Source of the DNA: Candidatus Bipolaricaulota bacterium
Lineage (GTDB): Bacteria > Bipolaricaulota > Bipolaricaulia > Bipolaricaulales > Bipolaricaulaceae
DNA: 18,112 nt
Assembly (NCBI GenBank): GCA_025060555.1
Contig: JANXBC010000011.1
Location: forward strand, 8,735-26,846
Direction of reading: 5' to 3'
Under the pieces are notes generated by a model. That model was not told where the DNA came from. It did no database searches and was given only the letters and a program-made list of their open reading frames with translations. The position numbers were made by a program, and so were the translations under genes. Position 1 is the stretch's first letter. Each line of letters starts with the position of its first letter. Shown here piece by piece: positions 1-7,352 of this stretch.

Positions 1-1102
1 CTTGGGCCTGAAGGAGTTTGGCGAGGGCGGCTTCTTTGTCGGTGGAGTAAAGCATGGCTGCTGCCACCACCGCCTCCGGAACCTCGAGTTTCACCTTGTT
101 CCGTTTCTCTTGATACCAGGCATCCCAGCGGCGTGTCGTCTCCTCTTGTACGTAGTCATTGCGGACCTTTTCGCGAATATCCGCAAGCGCGGGGACCACA
201 GGAGGCTTACGATCAAGGAGCTTAACGATGTGGTAGCCTTGGTCATCTTGAACCAAGCGGACTTCCCCAAGCGCGAGGGCCCAGATCACATCGGTGACGG
301 TGGTGGAAAAGGGCGAATCTGTGCGGCTGAAGTAGTCGGTCTCCCCACCTTTGTCCCGGGTGGCTGTGTCCTGGGAGTACGCGCGAGCCAGGGCGGCAAA
401 ATCCGCGCCCGCAGCTTGGGCTTTGCCCACCAACTCGTCGGCTAACTTCGCATCTTGGACAAGGATGTGGGCCACCTTCACCTTCTCGGGCTCGGTTTGG
501 TAGCGAGATTGATTAGCAAAGAGGTACTTTTGTAGCTCCTCATCGGTGGGCTCAATGGCACCAACCACCGCCGCCTTCAGTTTTTCTTCCCGCAGCCGCT
601 CTTCCTCCGACTGACGGAGAAGTCTCTTGTACTCGTCCAAGGAAAGATTTTGCGCCTCAAGGTAAGTTTTGAGAAGATTTTCGTCTCCACCGAACTGCTG
701 AAGGGTTTGGTTGTAGCGTGTCTGCACACCCTGATCGAGCTCCGCAGCCGGGACCTGGATGCGAAGTTTGTTCGCTTCGTTACGGATGATGACCTGGCGG
801 ATCAGTGCTTCTGCGGCTTGCGCATTATATTGGAACACGCGGAATGCACCGTCGGTGCCGCGGAGATAGGTATCGAAATCCAAGCCGAACATTTGGTAAA
901 GCTGACGATAGTAGGCGAGGATATTTTGCAGCGTCTGGGAGAGCTGGGCCCGGGTGAATTTCTGGCCCTCCACATTTAAGACCACTTCTTCAGCACTGCC
1001 TTTGGCCGGAGGGGAGAAGCGCTGGAACGTAAAAAGGCCAATGCCACCAGCGGCAAAACCGATAACGATGGCCCAAATGACAGCCTTTTGCCAACGTCTC
1101 AT
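1..1102 (-). CDS. Membrane-anchored SurA/PpiD-type peptidyl-prolyl cis-trans isomerase (partial)
   Basis: This gene runs off the left edge, so its C-terminus is missing; 367 codons are visible. The ATG at 1102 is followed by a short basic stretch and one hydrophobic helix (about residues 6-26), a membrane anchor or uncleaved signal. A helical SurA_N-like chaperone region (about 35-200) is rich in Gln, Glu and Arg. A parvulin domain follows (about 205-310), with the family signatures VKVAHILV, DFAALARAYS, KGGETDYF and YHIVKLL. Parvulins catalyse prolyl isomerisation, and SurA/PpiD/PrsA proteins do so on exported, unfolded proteins, so the role is inferred to be folding outside the cytoplasm. 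The start overlaps the upstream gene's stop as ATGA, implying translational coupling. A helical C-terminal part continues to the edge. Whether it is SurA-like or PpiD-like cannot be settled from this fragment. Confidence 0.88.
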   Translation of the reverse strand, partial: MRRWQKAVIWAIVIGFAAGGIGLFTFQRFSPPAKGSAEEVVLNVEGQKFTRAQLSQTLQNILAYYRQLYQMFGLDFDTYLRGTDGAFRVFQYNAQAAEALIRQVIIRNEANKLRIQVPAAELDQGVQTRYNQTLQQFGGDENLLKTYLEAQNLSLDEYKRLLRQSEEERLREEKLKAAVVGAIEPTDEELQKYLFANQSRYQTEPEKVKVAHILVQDAKLADELVGKAQAAGADFAALARAYSQDTATRDKGGETDYFSRTDSPFSTTVTDVIWALALGEVRLVQDDQGYHIVKLLDRKPPVVPALADIREKVRNDYVQEETTRRWDAWYQEKRNKVKLEVPEAVVAAAMLYSTDKEAALAKLLQAQ

Positions 1103-1278
1103 GGTTCAGGACCCCCTCTTTTTGCCTCTTTGAGGAGGAGCCTTAATGCGGCCCACACTCCCCCAGCGATGCCGAGGACAAGACCCACCACCTGGCCCAC
1201 GCGCCCACCCCGGGCCCTGTCCCAAAGCCATCCTAGCCCATAGCCCGCGAAGGCCCCTGCAGCAACAACGAAACCCAC
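1099..1278 (-). CDS. AtpZ/AtpI-like small membrane protein, start codon uncertain
   Basis: A reading frame too short for most gene callers encodes two hydrophobic helices (around QVGFVVAAGAFAGYGLG and VGLVLGIAGGVWAALRLL) separated by a short basic turn with WDRARGG. This matches the layout of the AtpZ (ATPase_gene1) family: helix, WLDR-like turn, helix, basic tail. AtpZ proteins usually accompany F-type ATP synthase genes, but none is present here. The stop TGA overlaps the ATG of the following foldase gene. The start is a problem: the given GTG at 1278 would cut into the first helix. The family-like sequence begins earlier (LRALALLG, near 1310), where only CTG (1296) or other non-canonical codons exist. 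A strong Shine-Dalgarno, AAGGAGGAG, lies at 1345-1337 with no ATG, GTG or TTG in this frame at the right distance. A sequencing indel or an atypical start is possible. Confidence 0.62.
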   Translation of the reverse strand: MGFVVAAGAFAGYGLGWLWDRARGGRVGQVVGLVLGIAGGVWAALRLLLKEAKRGGPEP

Positions 1279-1321
1279 CTGGCCAAGAAGGGCCAGGGCC
1301 CTGAGCGGGCCGAGGGGCGAA

Positions 1322-1657
1322 TTAGATGTCCTTCCACTCCTCCTTGACAGGGCTGTCCGCTCCTCGGCGGGCCCGCGGCCGCAGCGGCGGCACCGGCGTG
1401 CGCGAGCGCACTGTGAAGCGAATACCAGTGCGAACCTCGCCGTTCACCTCTACTTCCACAAACGAGGGGATGAAGAAGAGGTCGATGCCACTGGGAGCCA
1501 CATAGCCCCGGGCGATGGCAATGCACTTGACCGCTTGGTTCACCGCTTTTGGTCCGATGGCCTGGATTTCCGCCACGCCCTCCTCGCGGAAGGTATTAGC
1601 CACCGCCCCAGCCGCCGCCGTGGCGTCCGACGTCGCCGCGATCTTAAGTACGTTCAC
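1322..1657 (-). CDS. spoVS: SpoVS-family (Alba-like) nucleic-acid-binding protein
   Basis: The product, about 111 residues, matches Stage V sporulation protein S across its first ~86 residues: MNVLKIAATSD, EIQAIGPKAVNQAVKCIAIA and GYVAPSGIDL are very close to the Bacillus protein. SpoVS is a small Alba-like fold found also in non-sporulating bacteria such as Thermus, where a nucleic-acid-binding or regulatory role is likely but not proven. I chose the GTG at 1657, not the upstream GTG at 1663, because AGGAGG sits five bases before 1657 and the protein then begins exactly like its homologues. The Shine-Dalgarno overlaps the stop codon of the RNase Y gene, so the two are coupled. The rny-spoVS pairing is conserved in Bacillus (rny-ymdB-spoVS), although ymdB is missing here. 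A basic, Pro/Arg-rich tail of about 25 residues extends beyond the usual family end. Confidence 0.93.
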   Translation of the reverse strand: MNVLKIAATSDATAAAGAVANTFREEGVAEIQAIGPKAVNQAVKCIAIARGYVAPSGIDLFFIPSFVEVEVNGEVRTGIRFTVRSRTPVPPLRPRARRGADSPVKEEWKDI

Positions 1658-1667
1658 AGCCACCTCC

Positions 1668-3185
1668 TTATCGCGCCGTCTCCATGTATTGGGTTTGGCG
1701 GATGACGGTCACCTTTATCTCTCCAGGATACTGGAGCTCCTCCTCGATCCGCCGGGCAATATCATACGCAAGCTTTGCCGCCATTTCATCACTGGCCTTC
1801 TCGGGCCGCACGATGACCCGCACTTCCCGCCCAGCCTGCAGAGCATAGGCTTCCTTCACATAAGGGTAAGAGCGCGCGAGTTTCTCTAATTCCGCGAGGC
1901 GCTGGATGTACCGCTCGTAGGCCTCCACGCGGGCGCCAGGGCGGGCGGCGGAGAGAGCATCTGCGGCCTGAATGAGCACAGCCGTCACCGTGGCTGGCTC
2001 CACTTGCCCGTGGTGAGCGGCGATAGCGTTCACAATGGGCCAAGGCTCACCATAGCGTTTGGCTAAGTCTGCGCCGATGAGGGCATGCGGCCCCTCCACC
2101 TCGTGGTCCAGGGCCTTGCCAATGTCGTGGAGAAGTCCAGCGCGTTTGGCCGGCCGCGGGTCAAGCCCGAGTTCCTCCGCAAGCATGCGGGCAATGAAGC
2201 TCACCTCCACTGCGTGTCGGAGCTGGTTTTGTCCATAACTTTGGCGGAAGTGCAAGCGGCCAAGCAGCTGCAGCAATTCCAAAGGAAGATCCACACCCAC
2301 TTCCATGGCCGCCTTCTCCCCTTGCTCCCGGATCACTGTTTCCACTTGATCCTTGGCCTTGCGCACCATCTCCTCGATGCGGGCAGGATGGATGCGCCCA
2401 TCCTCTAGAAGGCGCTCGAGAGCGATGCGTGCCACTTCCCGCCGAATGGGATGGAATGAGGAAAGGATCACTACTTCTGGCGTATCATCCACGAGCACCT
2501 CTACACCGGTGAGGGCCTCGAATGTGCGGATGTTGCGGCCATCGCGCCCGATGATGCGGCCTTTGTACTCATCGCTTGGCAAGGGGACAGCGGTGACCGT
2601 GGCTTCCTCCACGTAGTCCAGCGCCAGGCGTTGGATGGCATCCGCGAGAATCCGCCGGGCGCGGCGCTCCGCCTCCTGTCGCGTCCGCCGTTCCACTTCC
2701 GCGATCTTTTTGGCAAAATACCGCTCGCTTTCCGCCTCCACTAGCTTGAGCAAGTAATCTTTGGCTTCCTCCTGGGTGAAGCCGCTTAGCTTCTCCAAAA
2801 GTTCCCGCTCCTCCGCCAAAAGTTTTTGGCCGGCCTCGATGAGCCGCTGGAGCTCGACCTCCTCGCGGCGGAGGGTCTCCTCCAGCATTTCCAGGTATTG
2901 GCGCTTTTTGCTGATTCGGTCCTCACGTTGGCGCAAACGCTCCTCGAAAGCGTTGAGCTCGGCCTCGCGTTTGCGCAGCTTTTCCTCTTCATGCTCGCGC
3001 AGGGTTTGGATTTCCTTTTGCGCGGAAAGGAGGGCTTCCTCTCGGAGCCGTTGCGCTTCGCGGCGGGCCTCAGTGAGGAGGGCCTCCGCCCGTTGCCGGC
3101 GAACCCGCCAAAGGAGGAGAGGAAGGCTCGCACCAACGATTAGCGCCGCAACAGCGACCAGAATGAGTTCATAAAGTTCGTACAT
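1668..3185 (-). CDS. rny: Ribonuclease Y, membrane-anchored endoribonuclease
   Basis: The 505-residue product has the full RNase Y architecture. There is an N-terminal transmembrane helix (about 6-26), a long charged coiled coil (about 30-170, rich in Arg, Glu and Leu), a KH RNA-binding domain (GRIIGRDGRN near 210) and an HD metal-dependent phosphohydrolase domain (RHAVEVS near 323, LLHDIGKA near 354, HHGQ near 391, ADALSAARPGAR near 410). RNase Y starts mRNA turnover by endonucleolytic cleavage at the membrane and substitutes for RNase E in many bacteria. Length and all catalytic HD residues look normal. The ATG at 3185 follows the stop of the exporter gene after six bases containing GGAG. 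Its place downstream of nusA and upstream of spoVS links RNA decay with transcription elongation in one operon. Confidence 0.97.
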   Translation of the reverse strand: MYELYELILVAVAALIVGASLPLLLWRVRRQRAEALLTEARREAQRLREEALLSAQKEIQTLREHEEEKLRKREAELNAFEERLRQREDRISKKRQYLEMLEETLRREEVELQRLIEAGQKLLAEERELLEKLSGFTQEEAKDYLLKLVEAESERYFAKKIAEVERRTRQEAERRARRILADAIQRLALDYVEEATVTAVPLPSDEYKGRIIGRDGRNIRTFEALTGVEVLVDDTPEVVILSSFHPIRREVARIALERLLEDGRIHPARIEEMVRKAKDQVETVIREQGEKAAMEVGVDLPLELLQLLGRLHFRQSYGQNQLRHAVEVSFIARMLAEELGLDPRPAKRAGLLHDIGKALDHEVEGPHALIGADLAKRYGEPWPIVNAIAAHHGQVEPATVTAVLIQAADALSAARPGARVEAYERYIQRLAELEKLARSYPYVKEAYALQAGREVRVIVRPEKASDEMAAKLAYDIARRIEEELQYPGEIKVTVIRQTQYMETAR

Positions 3186-3191
3186 CGTCTC

Positions 3192-5921
3192 CTACGGCAC
3201 TTTAGTCCTTCGATTGACCTTTCGCAACTCCCCCACCGCGGGGGGAAGGAAGAGGATTGTCCAAAGCATGGTGAATCCCAGCCCAAGGAGGGCGGAGGCG
3301 CCAAGGTAGCGCAGTCCCGGGGTCTTGGCGGCAAGCAATGCCCCGAACGAGGCCATGGTGGTGAGGTAGCTGCCCAGGGTCGGACCAGCAGTGCTAGCCG
3401 CTGCCCAGATGGCCGACTCCCGTCCATGTGCACGCTCCTCCTCCCACCGATGCAAAAAATACACAGCCCCGTCTACACCAAGGCCGATGAGCAAAGGGGA
3501 GATCACGATGTTTGTGAAGTTGAAGCGCAAGCCCAGCACCCCCATGCCCCCAAGCATGCACACATAGCCCATAGCCAAGGGAACCAAGGCCAAAAGCGTT
3601 TTTCCTGATCGGCGAAAGTCCGCAAGAATGAGGATAAAGATGAGGCTAAGGGCCATCCCTGTGGTGATGAAGAAATCCCGGCGCATGTGCTGCTCAAGCG
3701 CAAGCTGGATTTCCGGTGAACCTACATAGTCCAAGTCGAAACTTTTCAGCCAATCCAGAAATTCCTGAAGGTTTCGCCCTTCGTAGAGATCAGGTTTAAC
3801 CCGCAACTCGATGATGTACCCGCGGGAGATTCGGTACTGTGCACGGATCTCTTGCGGGAGGAGGGCGAGGATCTGGTCAATCAGCGTGTCCTCCGGGGGG
3901 AGGGCGCGCAATTTTTCGGCGAAAGATGACAACGTACGCAGGTCCTCGTCCATCGCATTCATGGCCTCTAAAAGGGGCGCGGTGTCCACTGTTCCAAGCT
4001 TTTCCGCCAACGCGAAGAAATCCGCGGCTCGTTGCGAGAGGACCTGGGCGCGCCGGATTTCCCCTGTCAGCACGGCCTGAAGCTCGGCCAAAGAAAAGAG
4101 GGCTGCCGTGTCCTCCAGAGCCCGAGTCAAACTTGGCCATTCCTCAAGCAAGCGGGACAAGGCGGTTACTTCCTCCCTGGCCGCAGCGATGGGCAAGGCC
4201 TGAAGTTGCCCGGCTTGGCCTAAAAGCTCTGTTGGCAAAAGGGCTCGGCTGGAAATCACGGAGTGGACGAGCGGGTGAACACGAAGCTTCTCGGAAAGCG
4301 CCTCGAGATCGCGCGCTTGTGGGACAAAAACGCGGAAAGTATCACCCAGCCAAATCTCCCCTCCAAAATCCTGCAATATCTGGGCAAGCACTGCTTGGCC
4401 AGGTGTGGTTGGCGCCAGTTCCCCGGAGGCGAATTTGAACTCCACCTTTAATGCGTTGGCCAAGGCCAGGGCCACAATCAACCCGCAGAAGAGGAGCACC
4501 CCTTTTCGCAAGAGAAAAAGGTTGCGGTACGGGTGGTACAGGCGCTCCCCGGTCAGAAGAAGGCGGCCCCGCAGGTTGGGGAAGATTTTTCCCGCGGCAA
4601 CGAGCAGGGCTGGCCCTAAGACGAAAACGGCTAGAAAGGAAAGGACGATCCCCAAAGACATGATGGCCCCTAGTTCCCACAGGGCCCGCGAGCGCGAAAA
4701 AAGCAGGCAGCAAAAGACGGCCGCGGTAGTAAAAGCGGCTACGGACGCGGCTGCGCCCTTGGCCGCCACCGCCGACACAATGGCCTCGCGCAATGCCAAA
4801 CCCGCCCGACGCGCCTCGCCGAACCGCGTAAAAAGGTGAAGGGAATAATCAATGCCCAGACCCAACACCAAGGCTGGGAGAAAGGTCGTGAGCAGGTTGA
4901 ACCCGTGGACGGCGAATTTGGCCCACGCCACGGTGAGAACGGCGGAAACCCCCACGGGAAGGAGGGCAATGGCCGCGAGGATCGGGCTTCCCAAGGCCAA
5001 AAGGGTCAAAAGCAAAACCACCACAGTGGAGATGACGGTCACCACTGCCATATCCCGGCGGATCACGTCCTCTACTTCCGTGGAGATCACGTAACTGCCG
5101 GTTAGCCCAGCCTCCACCCCTAGTTCCCCAAGCTGCGCAGCCCGCACAGCACGCAAAAGCTCATCGCGCACAGCGCGGTTGAACGCTTGCGAGGCATAAA
5201 CTGGGCGGGTAGGCCAAACCTGGATCACAAGCTTTGTGTGATCTAAAGAGAGAAGGGGCTGCCCCTGATCCTCGGGCACGGCCCGACTCTGAGCCCGTCG
5301 GATCAGATCGCTGGCCTCACCCAAAAGCGCCCGGAGGTGCGGAAGCTCGCCAAGAAGGGCAAGAACCTTCTCCCCAGCTTCTACAACCTGCTTCAGAGTT
5401 GCGTCGAGTTTTTCCGGGTCTAGTGGGAGCTCTTTTGGTAAAGAAAAGGTAAGGCCCGCGGTGAGGTGGGGTATGCGCTCAAGGAGAGCGGCAGCGATGG
5501 CGGAAAGACGTTCCCGCTCCTCCGGATACAAAGTGCGGAATACCAGGAGTTCCGGAGGGAGGGGGGCTTCGGTGTGCAGGAAATAGGAGGCCCGCGCGAT
5601 GATGTCCGGACTGAGCTCCGCGATGATTCTGTCCGCCGCACTGAAAAGAAGACGAGCCCGATCCTCGAGATCTTCCGGAGGCTGAGATAGGGAAAGAACG
5701 ATCGCCGCCACATCCAAGCCGCTTAACTCAGCCTGGACCGACTCGTACTTCTCCACAAGCGGATCCCCCGAGGGCAAAAGGTCCAAATAAGAGGTGCGCA
5801 TGGGGAATTCCTGGATGTAGTAAAGGGCAGCCCCAACAAAGGCTAAGAAAAAAATAATGATGGAGAAAGAATGAGAAGTGGCAAACTGTCCAACCCGAAT
5901 AAATACGGATTGTTTACTCAT
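3192..5921 (-). CDS. RND superfamily (MMPL-type) exporter
   Basis: The 909-residue protein has the duplicated RND layout. There is one helix near residues 15-37, then a large extracytoplasmic domain (about 38-285), then a cluster of about five helices containing GLGIDYSLHLF (about 353-363). A second half follows with its own first helix near 460-480, a second soluble domain rich in Leu and Glu, and a final helix bundle with IGLGVDGAVYFLHRW (about 812-826). The acidic residues in GLGIDY and GLGVDG are the expected proton-relay motif of RND/MMPL proteins. Members move lipids, hopanoids or hydrophobic compounds using the proton gradient; the substrate here cannot be read from sequence. The gene starts six bases after the nusA stop and has no obvious Shine-Dalgarno, so coupling to nusA translation is likely. 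It is closer to MMPL/HpnN-like exporters than to AcrB-type pumps, which are over 1000 residues. Confidence 0.9.
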   Translation of the reverse strand: MSKQSVFIRVGQFATSHSFSIIIFFLAFVGAALYYIQEFPMRTSYLDLLPSGDPLVEKYESVQAELSGLDVAAIVLSLSQPPEDLEDRARLLFSAADRIIAELSPDIIARASYFLHTEAPLPPELLVFRTLYPEERERLSAIAAALLERIPHLTAGLTFSLPKELPLDPEKLDATLKQVVEAGEKVLALLGELPHLRALLGEASDLIRRAQSRAVPEDQGQPLLSLDHTKLVIQVWPTRPVYASQAFNRAVRDELLRAVRAAQLGELGVEAGLTGSYVISTEVEDVIRRDMAVVTVISTVVVLLLTLLALGSPILAAIALLPVGVSAVLTVAWAKFAVHGFNLLTTFLPALVLGLGIDYSLHLFTRFGEARRAGLALREAIVSAVAAKGAAASVAAFTTAAVFCCLLFSRSRALWELGAIMSLGIVLSFLAVFVLGPALLVAAGKIFPNLRGRLLLTGERLYHPYRNLFLLRKGVLLFCGLIVALALANALKVEFKFASGELAPTTPGQAVLAQILQDFGGEIWLGDTFRVFVPQARDLEALSEKLRVHPLVHSVISSRALLPTELLGQAGQLQALPIAAAREEVTALSRLLEEWPSLTRALEDTAALFSLAELQAVLTGEIRRAQVLSQRAADFFALAEKLGTVDTAPLLEAMNAMDEDLRTLSSFAEKLRALPPEDTLIDQILALLPQEIRAQYRISRGYIIELRVKPDLYEGRNLQEFLDWLKSFDLDYVGSPEIQLALEQHMRRDFFITTGMALSLIFILILADFRRSGKTLLALVPLAMGYVCMLGGMGVLGLRFNFTNIVISPLLIGLGVDGAVYFLHRWEEERAHGRESAIWAAASTAGPTLGSYLTTMASFGALLAAKTPGLRYLGASALLGLGFTMLWTILFLPPAVGELRKVNRRTKVP

Positions 5922-5927
5922 CGGCGA

Positions 5928-6869
5928 TTAGCGTTTGGATTCTTCGCCAGAAGGTGTACGGACAGTAAGGTCGTAGCCGGTAAGGCGCGCAGCCAGGCTC
6001 ACGTTGTGGCCCTCTCGCCCAATGGCCAGGGAAACCTCATGCTCAGGCACCACTACTGTGGCCTTTTTCCCCTTCTCGTCGAGCTCGACCTCCACCACAC
6101 TAGCGGGTGCCAACGCGGCCTTGATCACCTCGCGCACATCTTCACTGAATTTAATAACGTCGATCTTTTCTCCCGCCAATTCGCGGCTCACCGCCCGCAC
6201 CCGGCTCCCGCCAGGTCCGATGCAGCTTCCCACCGGATCGATCCGTGGATCAAGCCCCCGCACCAACACCTTGGCCCGCACCCCGGGAACACGCACGACC
6301 TTGACGATCTCCATCATCCCCTGCTCGATCTCTGGAACCTCGATGGCAAGAAGTTTGGCTAAAAAGGCGGGGTGGGCCCGGGACAAGAAAACCTTGGGGT
6401 CACCTTGAGTCTTCTCCACCTTGTAGAGGTAGGCTTTGATGCGATTTCCCGGGATGTACCGCTCGTTGGGGATACGCTCATCCGCGGGCATGATGGCCTC
6501 AAGATCGCCGAGGTTGATCCACACATCCCTTCCTTCGAAGCGGTGAACGGTACCGTTGATGATCTCGCCCACGCGGGCGGCGTACATTTCGTACAAAGCC
6601 TCGCGGCGGCGGCGCAGGATTTCCCGCCGGAAAAACTCCTCCGCGCGGCGGGTGGCAATTCGCCCAAGCTTAGAAAGGTCGAATTTTTGGCCATTCACAT
6701 AGACATCACCGGAACGCCGGTCGATCTTCACCACCGGCGGTTCAGTTCCCCCAAACTCCGCAAGGTACGCGGCAGCAATGCCCTTCTCCATGGCTTCGTA
6801 TGCGGCCTCCCGATCGATCCCGCGCTCACGCGCCATCTCCTCCAGCGCCTCAAGGAATTCGATGTTCAT
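5928..6869 (-). CDS. nusA: Transcription termination/antitermination protein NusA, short form
   Basis: NusA binds RNA polymerase and nascent RNA to control pausing, termination and antitermination. The 313-residue product contains an N-terminal RNA-polymerase-binding domain (1-98, with IDRRSGD at 49-55), an S1 domain (about 99-165, from VGEIINGTV), KH1 (about 170-240, RIDPVGSCIGPGG) and KH2 (about 245-305, LAIGREGHNVSLA). It ends soon after KH2 and lacks the C-terminal acidic repeats of the E. coli protein. The N-terminal domain also looks some 30 residues shorter than in E. coli, where S1 begins near residue 135. The gene follows rimP by two bases, the universal rimP-nusA pairing. However ylxR, infB and rbfA do not follow; an exporter and RNase Y do instead. 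Confidence 0.96.
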   Translation of the reverse strand: MNIEFLEALEEMARERGIDREAAYEAMEKGIAAAYLAEFGGTEPPVVKIDRRSGDVYVNGQKFDLSKLGRIATRRAEEFFRREILRRRREALYEMYAARVGEIINGTVHRFEGRDVWINLGDLEAIMPADERIPNERYIPGNRIKAYLYKVEKTQGDPKVFLSRAHPAFLAKLLAIEVPEIEQGMMEIVKVVRVPGVRAKVLVRGLDPRIDPVGSCIGPGGSRVRAVSRELAGEKIDVIKFSEDVREVIKAALAPASVVEVELDEKGKKATVVVPEHEVSLAIGREGHNVSLAARLTGYDLTVRTPSGEESKR

Positions 6870-6871
6870 GG

Positions 6872-7324
6872 TTACTCCCCTTCGTACACCACCCAGGCTT
6901 GGATCACCTGGGCCAAGGGAATCTCCACCCTACCGCCCACCCACTCCACCACCGCTTTGCCCTCGCTGAGCCGCACCAGCCGGCCCTCATAGCTTGTCTT
7001 CTCCATTCCCCGGACCTTCACATGGATTTTCTTTCCCACCACGCGCTCATAGTGCCAAGGTTCCCAAAGTCGGCGCTCCAGACCAGGCGAGGAAACCTCG
7101 AGAACATAGGGGGAGGGGATGGGATCAGCGGTATCGAGGAGACCACTGATGACTTCGCTGGCCCGCGCGCAATCCTCCACAGACACACCCCCTGGGCGGT
7201 CAATGTACACGGTGAGCCTCAGCTCCCGTCCGTGTTGACCAAACTCCCAATGATAAAGTTCAACCTGGGCCAGCGCGGCACCCTGACGGATGATCTCCTC
7301 GAGTTTCTCCCTCGGTACTTTCAT
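6872..7324 (-). CDS. rimP: Ribosome maturation factor RimP
   Basis: RimP assists 30S subunit assembly. The 150-residue product has the typical two-domain structure: an N-terminal alpha/beta domain with VEDCARAS and the very conserved SPYVLEVSSPGLERRL (about 88-103), then a C-terminal SH3-like barrel (YEGRLVRL, VEIPLAQVIQAWVV). It is the first gene of a seven-gene minus-strand operon. The ATG at 7324 begins only eight bases after a perfect TATAAT (7338-7333). There is no room for a Shine-Dalgarno, so the first gene is probably translated from a leaderless or nearly leaderless mRNA. That inference rests only on the spacing. Confidence 0.95.
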   Translation of the reverse strand: MKVPREKLEEIIRQGAALAQVELYHWEFGQHGRELRLTVYIDRPGGVSVEDCARASEVISGLLDTADPIPSPYVLEVSSPGLERRLWEPWHYERVVGKKIHVKVRGMEKTSYEGRLVRLSEGKAVVEWVGGRVEIPLAQVIQAWVVYEGE

Positions 7325-7332
7325 AGTTTGCC

Positions 7333-7340
7333 ATTATACT
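7333..7340. promoter_or_regulatory. Shared, near-symmetrical -10 element for divergent rimP and rluD
   Basis: The eight bases ATTATACT contain TATAAT on the minus strand (7338-7333, toward rimP) and TATACT on the plus strand (7335-7340, toward the pseudouridine synthase gene). For rimP a weak -35 (TTGTGC, 18-base spacer) can be drawn; for the plus strand I see no good -35. The rimP -10 is eight bases from its ATG, and the plus -10 is six bases from a TTG and twelve from an ATG. Both fit leaderless or very short leaders. No experimental start site is known to me. Confidence 0.6.
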
Positions 7341-7352
7341 AAGTTCTTGGGA

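Noticed and set aside
3839..4438. 199-codon plus-strand open frame
   Set aside because: It is antisense to the RND exporter, whose RND motifs and helices run through the region. The plus-strand translation is Arg/Pro-rich with no family features or ribosome binding site.
6372..6992. 206-codon plus-strand open frame across nusA and rimP
   Set aside because: It is a shadow of the NusA and RimP coding frames on the other strand, which carry clear S1, KH and RimP motifs.
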